From a bacterium (GTDB lineage: Bacteria > Bacillota > Clostridia > Lachnospirales > Lachnospiraceae), in assembly GCA_030539165.1 (NCBI GenBank), contig JAUNSO010000029.1:1-36342 (forward strand): DNA of 36,342 nucleotides, written 5' to 3'. The translations under genes were made by a program, and so were the position numbers. Shown here piece by piece: positions 15,578 to 24,440 of this stretch; position 1 is the first letter of the stretch, and each line of letters opens with the position of its first letter. The notes beneath the pieces are model-generated. The model searched no databases. It worked only from the letters and a program-made list of their open reading frames with translations, and was not told the origin of the DNA.

Positions 15578-16609
15578 ATGACGATATTGGTTACAGGCGG
15601 AGCCGGATTTATCGGCAGCCATACATGTGTTGAATTATTAAACGCAGGCTATCAGGTGGTAGTAGTAGACAACCTGAGCAATGCATGCCGTGAGTCTCTT
15701 ACAAGAGTTGAAAAGATTACAGGAAAGAAAGTCACCTTTTATCAGGTAGATCTGTTGGATCAGGAACAGTTAAACGCAGTGTTTGAACAGGAGAAAATTG
15801 ATGCAGTCATTCATTTTGCAGGCTTGAAGGCGGTTGGCGAGTCTGTAGCAAAGCCTTTGGAATATTACCATAATAATCTGACCGGGACACTGCATTTGTG
15901 TGATGCCATGAGAAAACATGGCTGCAAGAATATTGTATTCAGTTCCTCAGCAACGGTTTACGGAGACCCGGCTTTTATTCCGATCACAGAGGAGTGCCCG
16001 AAAGGAAAGATCACGAATCCGTATGGCAAGACAAAGAGTATGCTGGAGGATATCCTGATGGATCTGTGTGTACCTGATCCGGAGTGGAGAGTGATGCTGC
16101 TCAGATATTTCAATCCCATCGGTGCCCATGAATCAGGTCTGATCGGTGAGAATCCAAAGGGGATTCCGAACAATCTGCTTCCTTATATTACACAGGTGGC
16201 AGTCGGCAAGCTGAAATGTCTTGGTGTATTTGGCAATGATTATGATACACCTGACGGAACCGGTGTGAGAGATTACATTCATGTAGTAGATCTGGCTGAG
16301 GGTCATGTGAAAGCACTGGAAAAGATTGAATCCATGACAAAGAACAATGAATCCGGTTACAAGATTTATAACCTGGGCACAGGGATCGGATATAGCGTGC
16401 TGGATATCGTACACAATTTTGAAAAGGCATGCAAAAAAGAAATCCCATATGAAATCAAACCGCGCAGAGCAGGAGATATCGCAACCTGCTACTCTGACGC
16501 ATCCAAAGCAAAGGCAGAGCTTGGATGGACGGCGAAGCGAGATATCGCAAAGATGTGTGAGGATGCCTGGAGATTCCAGTCACAGAATCCGGAGGGCTTA
16601 TCGGACTAA
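15578..16609 (+). CDS. galE: UDP-glucose 4-epimerase
   Basis: 343 residues, standard size. It interconverts UDP-glucose and UDP-galactose (and often the N-acetyl forms). Short-chain dehydrogenase fold: NAD-binding TGGAGFIGSHT at the N-terminus, SSSATVYG with the catalytic Ser, and the YxxxK pair (Y149, K153 in NPYGKTKSM), then RYFNPIGAH and the C-terminal RRAGDIATCYSDASKAKAELGW. AGGAGG lies 7-8 nt before the ATG. It stands alone between the divergent cspA and the rel promoter, as a housekeeping supplier of sugar nucleotides. Confidence 0.95.
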   Translation: MTILVTGGAGFIGSHTCVELLNAGYQVVVVDNLSNACRESLTRVEKITGKKVTFYQVDLLDQEQLNAVFEQEKIDAVIHFAGLKAVGESVAKPLEYYHNNLTGTLHLCDAMRKHGCKNIVFSSSATVYGDPAFIPITEECPKGKITNPYGKTKSMLEDILMDLCVPDPEWRVMLLRYFNPIGAHESGLIGENPKGIPNNLLPYITQVAVGKLKCLGVFGNDYDTPDGTGVRDYIHVVDLAEGHVKALEKIESMTKNNESGYKIYNLGTGIGYSVLDIVHNFEKACKKEIPYEIKPRRAGDIATCYSDASKAKAELGWTAKRDIAKMCEDAWRFQSQNPEGLSD

Positions 16610-16631
16610 AGAAAATATCATCAAGAATGAT

Positions 16632-16665
16632 TCATGCAGAGCTTGTAACATCGGGCTCTGCATGA
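16632..16665 (+). terminator. Hairpin after galE, weak terminator candidate
   Basis: An 11-bp perfect stem (16632-16642 TCATGCAGAGC with 16655-16665 GCTCTGCATGA) and a 12-nt loop. There is no T-run; the 3' arm directly abuts the -35 of the rel promoter. It may end galE transcripts inefficiently or serve as a binding site. Confidence 0.5.
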
Positions 16666-16694
16666 TTGACTTACGGGGAAAATAAAGTTATAAT
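16666..16694 (+). promoter_or_regulatory. Strong sigma-A promoter for rel cluster
   Basis: TTGACT (16666-16671), a 17-nt spacer and TATAAT (16689-16694): near-consensus. Transcription would start about 37 nt before the rel ATG and could run through hisS. Confidence 0.85.
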
Positions 16695-16738
16695 TGTACG
16701 ATAATGACTTAAAATGACTTGAGAGGAAGCATTGTTCT

Positions 16739-19039
16739 ATGGAAGATAAAATGCCGATGGAGGAAGCACCCAGAGTTGAATTGGTCTTTGATGATGGACA
16801 TATCGAAGCCATGGAGGAGTTTTTAAGTCCTGAAGAACTATATCAGGATCTGATTCTGCGCGTGCGTAAATATCATCCTTCCGATGATATTTCTCTGATT
16901 GAAAAGGCATATCATGTAGCACATGATGCACATAAAGGGCAGGTCAGAAAGTCCGGCGAGCCCTATATCATCCATCCTCTTTGCGTTGCAATCATTCTGG
17001 CCGATCTGGAGCTGGATAAGGAAACGATTGTGGCAGGTCTGTTACATGATGTTGTTGAAGATACGATCATGACCGATGAGGAGATACGAAAAGAGTTCGG
17101 AGACGATGTAGCGCTGATCGTAGATGGTGTCACAAAGCTGGGACGACTGACATACAATGGTGATAAACTGGAATTCCAGGCAGAAAATCTGCGAAAGATG
17201 TTTCTGGCAATGGCCAAGGATATCCGTGTCATCATGGTAAAGCTCGCTGACCGTCTGCATAATATGCGTACCCTCAAGCATATGAAGCCTGAAAAGCAGC
17301 TGGAGATTGCACGTGAAACTCTGGATATCTATGCACCGATTGCACAGAGACTTGGTATATCAAAGTTAAAGGTGGAATTGGATGATTTATCATTGAAGTA
17401 TCTGGAACCCGAAGTGTATTATGACCTGGTGGATAAAATCTCAGTACGTAAAAGTGTACGGGAAAAATATGTACAGAACATAGTAGATGAAGTATCGGTG
17501 CATATCAAGGCAGCCGGTATTGAGGCAGAGATCGACGGCAGAGTCAAGCATTTCTTCAGTATTTACAAAAAGATGATCAATCAGGATAAAACGCTGGAGC
17601 AGATCTATGATCTGTTTGCAGTGCGTATCATAGTGGATTCTGTAAAGGACTGCTATGCGGCACTGGGCGTGATCCATGAGATATACAAGCCAATACCCGG
17701 CAGATTCAAGGACTATATTGCCATGCCGAAGCCGAATATGTACCAGTCTCTGCATACGACACTGATCGGACCAACGGGACAGCCGTTTGAGATACAGATC
17801 CGTACGTATGAGATGCACAGAACAGCAGAGTATGGTATTGCTGCACACTGGAAATACAAAGAGGCCTCTGATGGCAAGCATGTATCCGAGCAGGAGGCAG
17901 AAAAGCTGAGCTGGCTGCGTCAGATCCTGGAGTGGCAGCGTGATATGTCAGATAATAAAGAGTTCATGAACATTCTAAAGAGTGATCTGGATCTGTTTTC
18001 TGACAGTGTCTATTGCTTTACACCAACCGGTGATGTGAAGAATCTCCCTGTTGGTTCCAATACAATTGATTTTGCATACAGCATTCACAGTGCTGTTGGC
18101 AACCGGATGATCGGTGCCCGTGTCAACGGCAAGCTGGTGACCATTGATTATATCATTCAGAATGGCGACCGTATTGAGGTACTGACTTCGCAGAACTCTA
18201 AGGGACCGAGCCGTGACTGGCTGAACATCGTGAAGAGTACACAGGCGAAGAGCAAGATCAGCCAATGGTTTAAAAACGAATTCAAAGAGGAAAACATCGT
18301 AAAGGGTAAGGAAATGCTGTTGTCATACTGCAAGACACGCTCTCACGATGTACAGGCATTGATGAAGCCTGAATATATGAAGCCAATCATGGAGAAGTAT
18401 GGCTTTAAGGACTGGGAATCCGTATGCGCCGCTGTCGGACACGGTGGACTCAAAGAGGGCCAGATCATCAATAAGATGCAGGAGCTCTATGATAAGGATC
18501 ATGCAAAGCTGATCACGAACGAGGAAGTATTGCAGAATCTTGCAGAAGCAAATAAAGACAAACTGCCAAACGTGAAAGCGAAGGGCGGCATTGTCGTAGA
18601 AGGAATTCACGATGTAGCAGTTCGTTTTTCCAAGTGCTGTTCCCCGATTCCGGGTGACGAGATCGTGGGGTTTGTCACCAGAGGGCGAGGAGTCTCCATT
18701 CACAGGACAGACTGCGTGAATATCCTGAATCTTTCTGACATTGACAGAGATCGTCTGATCGAGGCTGAGTGGCAGAAGACAGCAGCAAAGACAGATGAAC
18801 GATATATGGCAGATATCAATCTGTACAGCAACAACAGGAACGGTCTGCTGGCTGATATTACAAAGGCTTTGACGGAAAGGAATGTCAACATCACCTCCAT
18901 GAATGTCAGAACGAGTAAACAGGGAACGGCTACGATATCTTTGTCATTTGAAATCAGCAATAAGGAAGAACTGATCAGTATTATTGACCGCTTGAGATCC
19001 ATAGAGGATGTCATCGACATTGAAAGGACAATGGGATAG
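16739..19039 (+). CDS. rel: Bifunctional (p)ppGpp synthetase/hydrolase (Rel/SpoT)
   Basis: 766 residues, long-form Rel. Order: HD hydrolase domain (~50-195, HD at 103-104 in LLHDVVEDT), synthetase domain (~230-360, with RFKDYIAMPKPNMYQSLHTT; Y335), TGS (from ~422, CFTPTGDVKNLPVGST-like), helical and conserved-cysteine region (C633, C634 in SKCCSPIPGDEI), and C-terminal ACT (~690-766). The hydrolase motif is complete and the synthetase signatures appear intact, so it should both make and destroy the stringent-response alarmone on ribosomes. GAGAGG is about 12 nt before ATG 16739; in-frame ATGs at 16751 and 16757 are alternatives. It heads the cluster; the MBL hydrolase begins 2 nt after its stop. 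The dtd gene often found after rel is absent. Confidence 0.95.
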   Translation: MEDKMPMEEAPRVELVFDDGHIEAMEEFLSPEELYQDLILRVRKYHPSDDISLIEKAYHVAHDAHKGQVRKSGEPYIIHPLCVAIILADLELDKETIVAGLLHDVVEDTIMTDEEIRKEFGDDVALIVDGVTKLGRLTYNGDKLEFQAENLRKMFLAMAKDIRVIMVKLADRLHNMRTLKHMKPEKQLEIARETLDIYAPIAQRLGISKLKVELDDLSLKYLEPEVYYDLVDKISVRKSVREKYVQNIVDEVSVHIKAAGIEAEIDGRVKHFFSIYKKMINQDKTLEQIYDLFAVRIIVDSVKDCYAALGVIHEIYKPIPGRFKDYIAMPKPNMYQSLHTTLIGPTGQPFEIQIRTYEMHRTAEYGIAAHWKYKEASDGKHVSEQEAEKLSWLRQILEWQRDMSDNKEFMNILKSDLDLFSDSVYCFTPTGDVKNLPVGSNTIDFAYSIHSAVGNRMIGARVNGKLVTIDYIIQNGDRIEVLTSQNSKGPSRDWLNIVKSTQAKSKISQWFKNEFKEENIVKGKEMLLSYCKTRSHDVQALMKPEYMKPIMEKYGFKDWESVCAAVGHGGLKEGQIINKMQELYDKDHAKLITNEEVLQNLAEANKDKLPNVKAKGGIVVEGIHDVAVRFSKCCSPIPGDEIVGFVTRGRGVSIHRTDCVNILNLSDIDRDRLIEAEWQKTAAKTDERYMADINLYSNNRNGLLADITKALTERNVNITSMNVRTSKQGTATISLSFEISNKEELISIIDRLRSIEDVIDIERTMG

Positions 19040-19041
19040 AA

Positions 19042-19674
19042 ATGAGTGAGCTGAAGGTTGGAAGACTGGTACTCGGAATGGTAAGTACCAACTGTTATTT
19101 TATATACCGTGCAGAGGATAAAAAGGCAATTGTAATAGATCCGGCTGATTCAGGCGAGTATCTGTATCAGAAATTGAAGGACAACGGAATCTGCGTTGCA
19201 GCTATTTTTCTGACCCATGGACATTTTGATCATATTCTGGGCTGCAATGAACTGCGCAAACTGTCGGGTGCCAGAGTATATGCATGTGATGCGGAGAAGG
19301 ACGTATGTGAAGATACCCATAATAACTGTACGGATCAGATCGGACGTCTGTATACAGTCGTTGCTGATGAGTATATAAAAGATGGTGAAGAGCTAGATGT
19401 AGCAGGGATGAAATGCCGTCTGCTTCATACGCCCGGTCATACAAAGGGCAGCTGCTGTTATTATTTTGAAGAGGATGGTGTCCTGATCAGCGGAGATACT
19501 TTATTTGCCGGCTCTGTAGGCAGGGCAGATCTGCCGACGGGCAGTGAGGGAACGCTGATCCGGTCGATTCAGAACAAGCTGTCAGGACTGCCGGGAACCG
19601 TCAAGGTATATCCGGGCCATGGAGATGCAACTACGATAGAATATGAAAGCAAATATAATCCCTACTGGGGATAA
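19042..19674 (+). CDS. MBL-fold hydrolase (glyoxalase II-like, YcbL type)
   Basis: 210 residues of metallo-beta-lactamase fold. The metal-binding motif is THGHFDH, followed by HTPGHTKGS, SGDTLF and YPGHGDAT, giving all ligands of the two-metal site. The small size and lack of the C-terminal substrate domain fit the YcbL-type group rather than full glyoxalase II. The reaction is probably thioester hydrolysis, but the substrate is unknown. It begins 2 nt after the rel stop and ends 22 nt before hemZ, a conserved order in Clostridia as I recall it. Its ribosome site is weak, consistent with translation coupled to rel. Confidence 0.85.
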   Translation: MSELKVGRLVLGMVSTNCYFIYRAEDKKAIVIDPADSGEYLYQKLKDNGICVAAIFLTHGHFDHILGCNELRKLSGARVYACDAEKDVCEDTHNNCTDQIGRLYTVVADEYIKDGEELDVAGMKCRLLHTPGHTKGSCCYYFEEDGVLISGDTLFAGSVGRADLPTGSEGTLIRSIQNKLSGLPGTVKVYPGHGDATTIEYESKYNPYWG

Positions 19675-19696
19675 TATGAATTACGGGTGTTATTAA

Positions 19697-21187
19697 GTGG
19701 AAGTACGAATCTCAGAAGCAAATTATGAATACGATATTCATTCTCTGGTGAAAGCATTTTATCCGGAGGATGAGGTACATGTAAAAAATGAGGAAACCGG
19801 AGAGAATTATTCCGGTTTCAAAGTTTTTTACGGAAATGAAAAGATACCATCCACCATTCAGTATTTTTGTGATGGACAGGAAATGACGCATACCGGATTT
19901 ATGATGGATCCAAATGACAGAAGTCATGCAAAGAACATCTTAAAACAAAATTTATATCAGGTGTTATCAAATGTGACCGGAAAGAATCTTCCATGGGGCA
20001 CACTGACCGGGATCCGCCCGACCAAGATCGTCATGACGATGCTGGAACAGGGAGCGTCAGTAGAGGAAGCAGCTGCCTATATGAAGAAGACCTATCTGAC
20101 ATCAGATGAGAAGATCAGACTGTGCTGCGAAATAGCCGGACGGGAGAGAAGCATCTTGTCAGAACTTCATGGGAAAGAAGGCTTTAGCCTGTATGTGGGA
20201 ATTCCATTTTGTCCTACGACATGCCTTTACTGTTCCTTTACATCTTATCCGATTGCAGGCTGGGCAGGATGTGTAGATGATTATCTGGCAGCACTGGAAC
20301 AGGAAATAGAATATACGGCAGAGGTCTATCACGACAGGACGCTGGATACCGTTTATATCGGCGGAGGCACACCGACGACATTGTCAGCGGGGCAACTGGA
20401 CAGACTGATCAGCAAACTGAAGACAGTATTTGATTTTGCAAAAGGACCTGTACGTGAGTTTACGGTGGAAGCCGGCAGACCGGACAGCATCACAGAAGAA
20501 AAATTACGCATGTTATACAAACACGGTGTTTCGCGTATATCGATCAATCCGCAGACCATGAATGAGGAAACCTTAAAACTGATCGGGAGACGACATACTA
20601 TAGCAGATGTTATTAATGCATTTCATCTTGCCCGGAACATAGGGTTTGATAATATCAATATGGATTTTATACTGGGACTGCCGGGTGAGGTACAGACGGC
20701 TGGTGATTACGGCAAACTGGAGCATACGATGCAGGAGATGAAAAAGCTGGATCCAGACAGTATCACGATTCATTCCATGGCAATCAAGCGTGCCGCCGGG
20801 ATGCACCAGTGGCTGGAGGAGCATCCGGAGATCAAGAGTATCAATACACCGGATATGATGGAGATAGCGGCAAAGGCAGCCGGAGAAGCAGGCATGCTGC
20901 CGTATTACCTGTACCGTCAGAAAAATATGGCCGGCAATTTTGAGAACACAGGATATGCGAAGCCCGGGAAGTCTGGTATCTATAATATACTGATCATGGA
21001 GGAGCAGCAGTCCATTGCTGCAGTCGGAGCCGGAACCATCTCAAAGGCTGTGATATCAGGCAGACAGATCACACGCTGTGATAATGTTAAGGATGTAAAG
21101 CTTTATATTGAGAAAATAGATGAAATCATAAACAAAAAAAGATTGTTTTATGATACAATCAGAGAGAGTTCATGCAATAAAGGATAA
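19697..21187 (+). CDS. hemZ: HemZ-type radical SAM coproporphyrinogen dehydrogenase-like protein
   Basis: 496 residues. After an N-terminal ~160-residue region typical of HemZ (NLPWGTLTGIRPTKI), the radical SAM cluster motif is CPTTCLYCSF (C172, C176, C179) followed by the fourth-position aromatic/HemN-like features and YIGGGTPTTL, NPQTMNEETLKLIGRRH. HemN relatives convert coproporphyrinogen III to protoporphyrinogen IX or handle haem. HemZ is found in many Clostridia that lack other haem genes, so its true role is uncertain. The start is taken as GTG 19697, with GGGTG about 8 nt upstream. It is followed 14 nt later by hisS. Confidence 0.85.
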   Translation: MEVRISEANYEYDIHSLVKAFYPEDEVHVKNEETGENYSGFKVFYGNEKIPSTIQYFCDGQEMTHTGFMMDPNDRSHAKNILKQNLYQVLSNVTGKNLPWGTLTGIRPTKIVMTMLEQGASVEEAAAYMKKTYLTSDEKIRLCCEIAGRERSILSELHGKEGFSLYVGIPFCPTTCLYCSFTSYPIAGWAGCVDDYLAALEQEIEYTAEVYHDRTLDTVYIGGGTPTTLSAGQLDRLISKLKTVFDFAKGPVREFTVEAGRPDSITEEKLRMLYKHGVSRISINPQTMNEETLKLIGRRHTIADVINAFHLARNIGFDNINMDFILGLPGEVQTAGDYGKLEHTMQEMKKLDPDSITIHSMAIKRAAGMHQWLEEHPEIKSINTPDMMEIAAKAAGEAGMLPYYLYRQKNMAGNFENTGYAKPGKSGIYNILIMEEQQSIAAVGAGTISKAVISGRQITRCDNVKDVKLYIEKIDEIINKKRLFYDTIRESSCNKG

Positions 21188-21201
21188 AGGAGAAAGAAGA
21201 A

Positions 21202-22476
21202 ATGGCATTGAGTAAGAAACCGGTTACGGGTATGAAGGATATCATGCCTCAGGAAATGCAGATCAGGGATTATGTGATGGGACTGATCAAGGACACCTAC
21301 AGAGGATTTGGATTTACTTCCATAGAAACTCCCTGCGTAGAGCATATTGAGAATCTGTGCAGCAAACAGGGCGGAGAGAATGAGAAGCTGATCTTTAAAA
21401 TATTAAAGCGTGGTGAGAAGTTAAATCTGGAGACCGCAGAGAAGGAGGATGATCTTGTGGACAGCGGACTCCGGTATGACCTGACCGTCCCGCTTTCACG
21501 GTATTACTCCAATCATGCAAATGAATTACCGTCGCCCTTTAAAGCCCTGCAGATGGGCAGCGTGTGGAGAGCGGACAGACCCCAGAAGGGACGTTTTCGT
21601 CAGTTCACACAGTGTGATATCGATATTCTGGGAGATGCAAGTGCATTGGCAGAGATAGAGCTGATCCTGGCAACAACGACACTGTTGGGAAAACTGGATT
21701 TCAAGAATTTCAAGGTGCGTATCAATGACAGAAGGATCCTGAAAGCCATGGCATCCTACAGTGGTTTTCCGCAGGATCAGTACGATCTGATCTTTATTAT
21801 CTTAGATAAGATGGACAAAATCGGTATTGATGGCGTAGCATCAGAGCTGCAGGATAATGGCTTTACCGAAGCTGCAGTACAGAAATATATGGAACTGTTC
21901 CGGATTTTAGAGGAGGATGCAGACGAACAGGCTGTGATGCAGTTAAAGGAGAAGCTGGGTGACTTCCTGCCGGATGAAGCGGCTGAAAATCTGACTATGA
22001 TCATTAAGAGCGTGAAGGAAACGATGTCAGGACAGTTTTCAATCGTATTTGATCCGACACTTGTCAGAGGAATGTCCTACTATACAGGTACGATATTTGA
22101 AATTGAGATGGCAGAGTTCGGGAGCAGCGTAGCCGGAGGCGGCCGGTACGATGAGATGATAGGCAAGTTCACAGGCAATCAGACACCGGCATGCGGATTT
22201 TCCATCGGCTTTGAGCGTATCATCACGATTCTGATGGATCAGAATTATCAGGTTCCGCAGGCAGCCAATAAGAAGGCTTACCTGATCGAAAAGGGCGCAG
22301 GAGCAGAGCGTGTATGTGAGGTTATGAAAGAGGCAATGGCAGAGCGGGCACAGGGTGTTCAGGTACTGGTATCCCAGATGAATAAAAATAAGAAATTCCA
22401 GAAGGAACAGCTGATGAACGAGGGCTATACAGCAGAAAATATTAAGGATTTCTATAATACAGAGTTAAAGCAGTAA
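21202..22476 (+). CDS. hisS: Histidyl-tRNA synthetase, atypical C-terminal domain
   Basis: 424 residues, class II synthetase charging tRNA-His. Motif 2 and the histidine-specific sequences are clear: RADRPQKGRFRQFTQCDIDILG, LVRGMSYYTGTIFEI, VAGGGRYDEMIG and GFSIGFERI. The catalytic core is normal. The anticodon-binding domain is unusual: after VQVLVSQMNKNKKFQKEQLMNEGYT it ends in about 15 residues (ENIKDFYNTELKQ), without the usual A..vvilG..E.....v.vk.l..g part. AAAGGAGA precedes the ATG. No T-box leader is possible, as hemZ ends 14 nt upstream. It is the last gene before a promoter-bearing gap. Confidence 0.92.
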   Translation: MALSKKPVTGMKDIMPQEMQIRDYVMGLIKDTYRGFGFTSIETPCVEHIENLCSKQGGENEKLIFKILKRGEKLNLETAEKEDDLVDSGLRYDLTVPLSRYYSNHANELPSPFKALQMGSVWRADRPQKGRFRQFTQCDIDILGDASALAEIELILATTTLLGKLDFKNFKVRINDRRILKAMASYSGFPQDQYDLIFIILDKMDKIGIDGVASELQDNGFTEAAVQKYMELFRILEEDADEQAVMQLKEKLGDFLPDEAAENLTMIIKSVKETMSGQFSIVFDPTLVRGMSYYTGTIFEIEMAEFGSSVAGGGRYDEMIGKFTGNQTPACGFSIGFERIITILMDQNYQVPQAANKKAYLIEKGAGAERVCEVMKEAMAERAQGVQVLVSQMNKNKKFQKEQLMNEGYTAENIKDFYNTELKQ

Positions 22477-22529
22477 CGTAATCGTTAAAGATATGATAAA
22501 TATTCATTATTTTAGTGACAAAAGTAACT

Positions 22530-22558
22530 TTTAAAAGAGTACTGCATCATATTATACT
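22530..22558 (+). promoter_or_regulatory. Promoter for aspS
   Basis: TTTAAA (22530-22535), a 17-nt spacer and TATACT (22553-22558). It lies in the 141-nt gap after hisS, so aspS and the signalling genes after it can be transcribed independently. Confidence 0.6.
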
Positions 22559-22562
22559 AAGA

Positions 22563-22593
22563 ATGGTACGTCACATCTTTTATAACGTACCAT
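22563..22593 (+). other. Hairpin at the predicted 5' end of the aspS transcript
   Basis: A perfect 9-bp stem (22563-22571 ATGGTACGT with 22585-22593 ACGTACCAT) and a 13-nt loop, starting at about the predicted transcription start and ending 8 nt before the aspS ribosome site (22602-22608). It could stabilise the mRNA or modulate translation; a DNA operator is also possible. Confidence 0.55.
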
Positions 22594-22617
22594 GGAACAA
22601 TGAGGAGAAATGGAATT

Positions 22618-24408
22618 ATGGCTGAATCAATGAAGGGACTCAAAAGAACCCACCGGTGTACAGAGGTGTCCGCAGCAAATATCGGAGAGACTGTAACTGT
22701 GATGGGATGGGTACAGAAATCAAGAAACAAGGGCGGCATTATCTTTACAGATCTGCGTGACCGTTCAGGCCTCCTGCAGATCATCTTTGAAGGCAGTGAC
22801 ATCGGAGAGGATGGCTTTGCAAAGGCAGAGAAAATCCGCAGCGAGTTTGTCATTGCTGTTGTAGGTAAGGTCGAGAAACGTGGCGGCGCACAGAATGACA
22901 ATTTGATAACAGGCGATATTGAAATCAGGGCGACACAGCTGAGAATATTATCAGAAGCAGAGACACCGCCATTTCCGATAGAAACAGACAGTAAGACAAA
23001 AGAAGAACTGAGATTGAAATACAGATATCTGGATCTGCGCAGACCTGATCTGCAGAAAAATCTGAGAATCAGAAGCGAAATCACGATGAAGATGCGTGAA
23101 TACTACGCAGCAAACGGCTTTCTGGAGATAGAGACGCCGATTCTGGGCAAGAGCACACCGGAGGGAGCCAGAGACTATCTGGTACCAAGCCGCGTGCATC
23201 CGGGTACATTTTATGCGCTTCCGCAGTCACCACAGTTGTTTAAACAGCTGCTGATGTGTTCAGGCTTTGACCGTTATATGCAGTTGGCAAAGTGTTTCCG
23301 TGACGAGGATCTTCGTGCAGACAGACAGCCTGAGTTTACACAGATGGATCTGGAAATGTCATTTGTAGATGTGGATGATGTCATTGCTGTTAATGAAGGG
23401 GCAATTCAGAAGATATTTAAGGAGATACTGGACGTAGATGTCAAGCTTCCGATCGACCGTATGACATGGCAGGAGGCAATGGATCGTTTTGGCTCGGACA
23501 AGCCTGATCTTCGTTTTGGCATGGAATTAAAGGATGTATCGGAGCTTGTAAAGAACTGCGGGTTTGGTGTATTTACAGGAGCGCTTGAGAACGGTGGTTC
23601 TGTCAGAGGAATCAACGTCAAGGGTCAGGCAGAAATGCCAAGAAAGAAAATTGATGCACTCGTTGAGTTTGCAAAGGGATACGGGGCAAAGGGACTGGCT
23701 TATCTGTCAGTACAGCCGGATGGTACCTATAAATCTTCCTTTGCCAAGTTCATGACAGAGGATGAATTAAAGGCACTTGTTGCTGCTATGGATGGAGAAA
23801 AGGGTGACCTGCTGTTTTTTGCTGCTGATAAGAACAAGGTCGTTTGGGATGTTCTTGGAGCACTCAGAATCGAAGTGGCAAAACAGCTTGATCTGATTGA
23901 TCCGGCTGCGTTTAGATTCTTATGGGTTACGGAATTCCCGCTCTTTGAGTGGAGTGATGAAGAGAACCGTTACAAGGCGATGCACCATCCGTTCACGATG
24001 CCGATGGAAGAGGATCTGGAGCTGATTGACACGGATATGGGCAGAGCACGTGCGAAGGCTTATGATATCGTATTAAACGGAACAGAGCTTGGCGGCGGCA
24101 GTGTGCGTATTCATCAGAATGACGTACAGGAGAAGATGCTGGAGAAGCTTGGATTTACAAAAGAACAGGCATATGAGCAGTTTGGATTTCTGCTTGATGC
24201 ATTTAAATACGGTGTACCACCTCACGCAGGTATGGCATTCGGACTGGATCGTCTGGTGATGCTGATGGTGAAGGCTGACAGCATTCGTGAAGTCATGGCT
24301 TTCCCGAAGGTAAAGGATGCTTCCTGTCTGATGACTGAGGCACCGGGAGCAGTAGATGACAAACAGTTAGAGGAACTGGAGATCAAGCTGGATCTGAAAG
24401 AGGAGTAA
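22618..24408 (+). CDS. aspS: Aspartyl-tRNA synthetase
   Basis: 596 residues, bacterial-type class II enzyme. N-terminal OB-fold anticodon domain (GETVTVMGWVQKSRNKGGIIFTDLRDRSGLLQI), catalytic core with FLEIETPILGKSTPEGARDYLVPSR, CFRDEDLRADRQPEFTQMDLEMSF and the C-terminal GMAFGLDRLVMLM, and the bacterial GAD insertion between (~280-420). Start: ATG 22618 with GAGGAGA 9 nt upstream; the in-frame ATG at 22600 overlaps this ribosome site. Whether it is discriminating or also charges tRNA-Asn cannot be read by eye. The next gene, a histidine kinase, starts 32 nt later without a clear terminator. Confidence 0.95.
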   Translation: MAESMKGLKRTHRCTEVSAANIGETVTVMGWVQKSRNKGGIIFTDLRDRSGLLQIIFEGSDIGEDGFAKAEKIRSEFVIAVVGKVEKRGGAQNDNLITGDIEIRATQLRILSEAETPPFPIETDSKTKEELRLKYRYLDLRRPDLQKNLRIRSEITMKMREYYAANGFLEIETPILGKSTPEGARDYLVPSRVHPGTFYALPQSPQLFKQLLMCSGFDRYMQLAKCFRDEDLRADRQPEFTQMDLEMSFVDVDDVIAVNEGAIQKIFKEILDVDVKLPIDRMTWQEAMDRFGSDKPDLRFGMELKDVSELVKNCGFGVFTGALENGGSVRGINVKGQAEMPRKKIDALVEFAKGYGAKGLAYLSVQPDGTYKSSFAKFMTEDELKALVAAMDGEKGDLLFFAADKNKVVWDVLGALRIEVAKQLDLIDPAAFRFLWVTEFPLFEWSDEENRYKAMHHPFTMPMEEDLELIDTDMGRARAKAYDIVLNGTELGGGSVRIHQNDVQEKMLEKLGFTKEQAYEQFGFLLDAFKYGVPPHAGMAFGLDRLVMLMVKADSIREVMAFPKVKDASCLMTEAPGAVDDKQLEELEIKLDLKEE

Positions 24409-24440
24409 TCATTAACGTCTAAGAGACAGAGGGTACGAGC

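Noticed and set aside
21188..21201. T-box leader for hisS
   Set aside because: Only 14 nt separate hemZ and hisS, far too short for a T-box.
22477..22617. T-box leader for aspS
   Set aside because: The transcribed leader is only about 50 nt, with a single short stem, and lacks the conserved T-box sequence and terminator.
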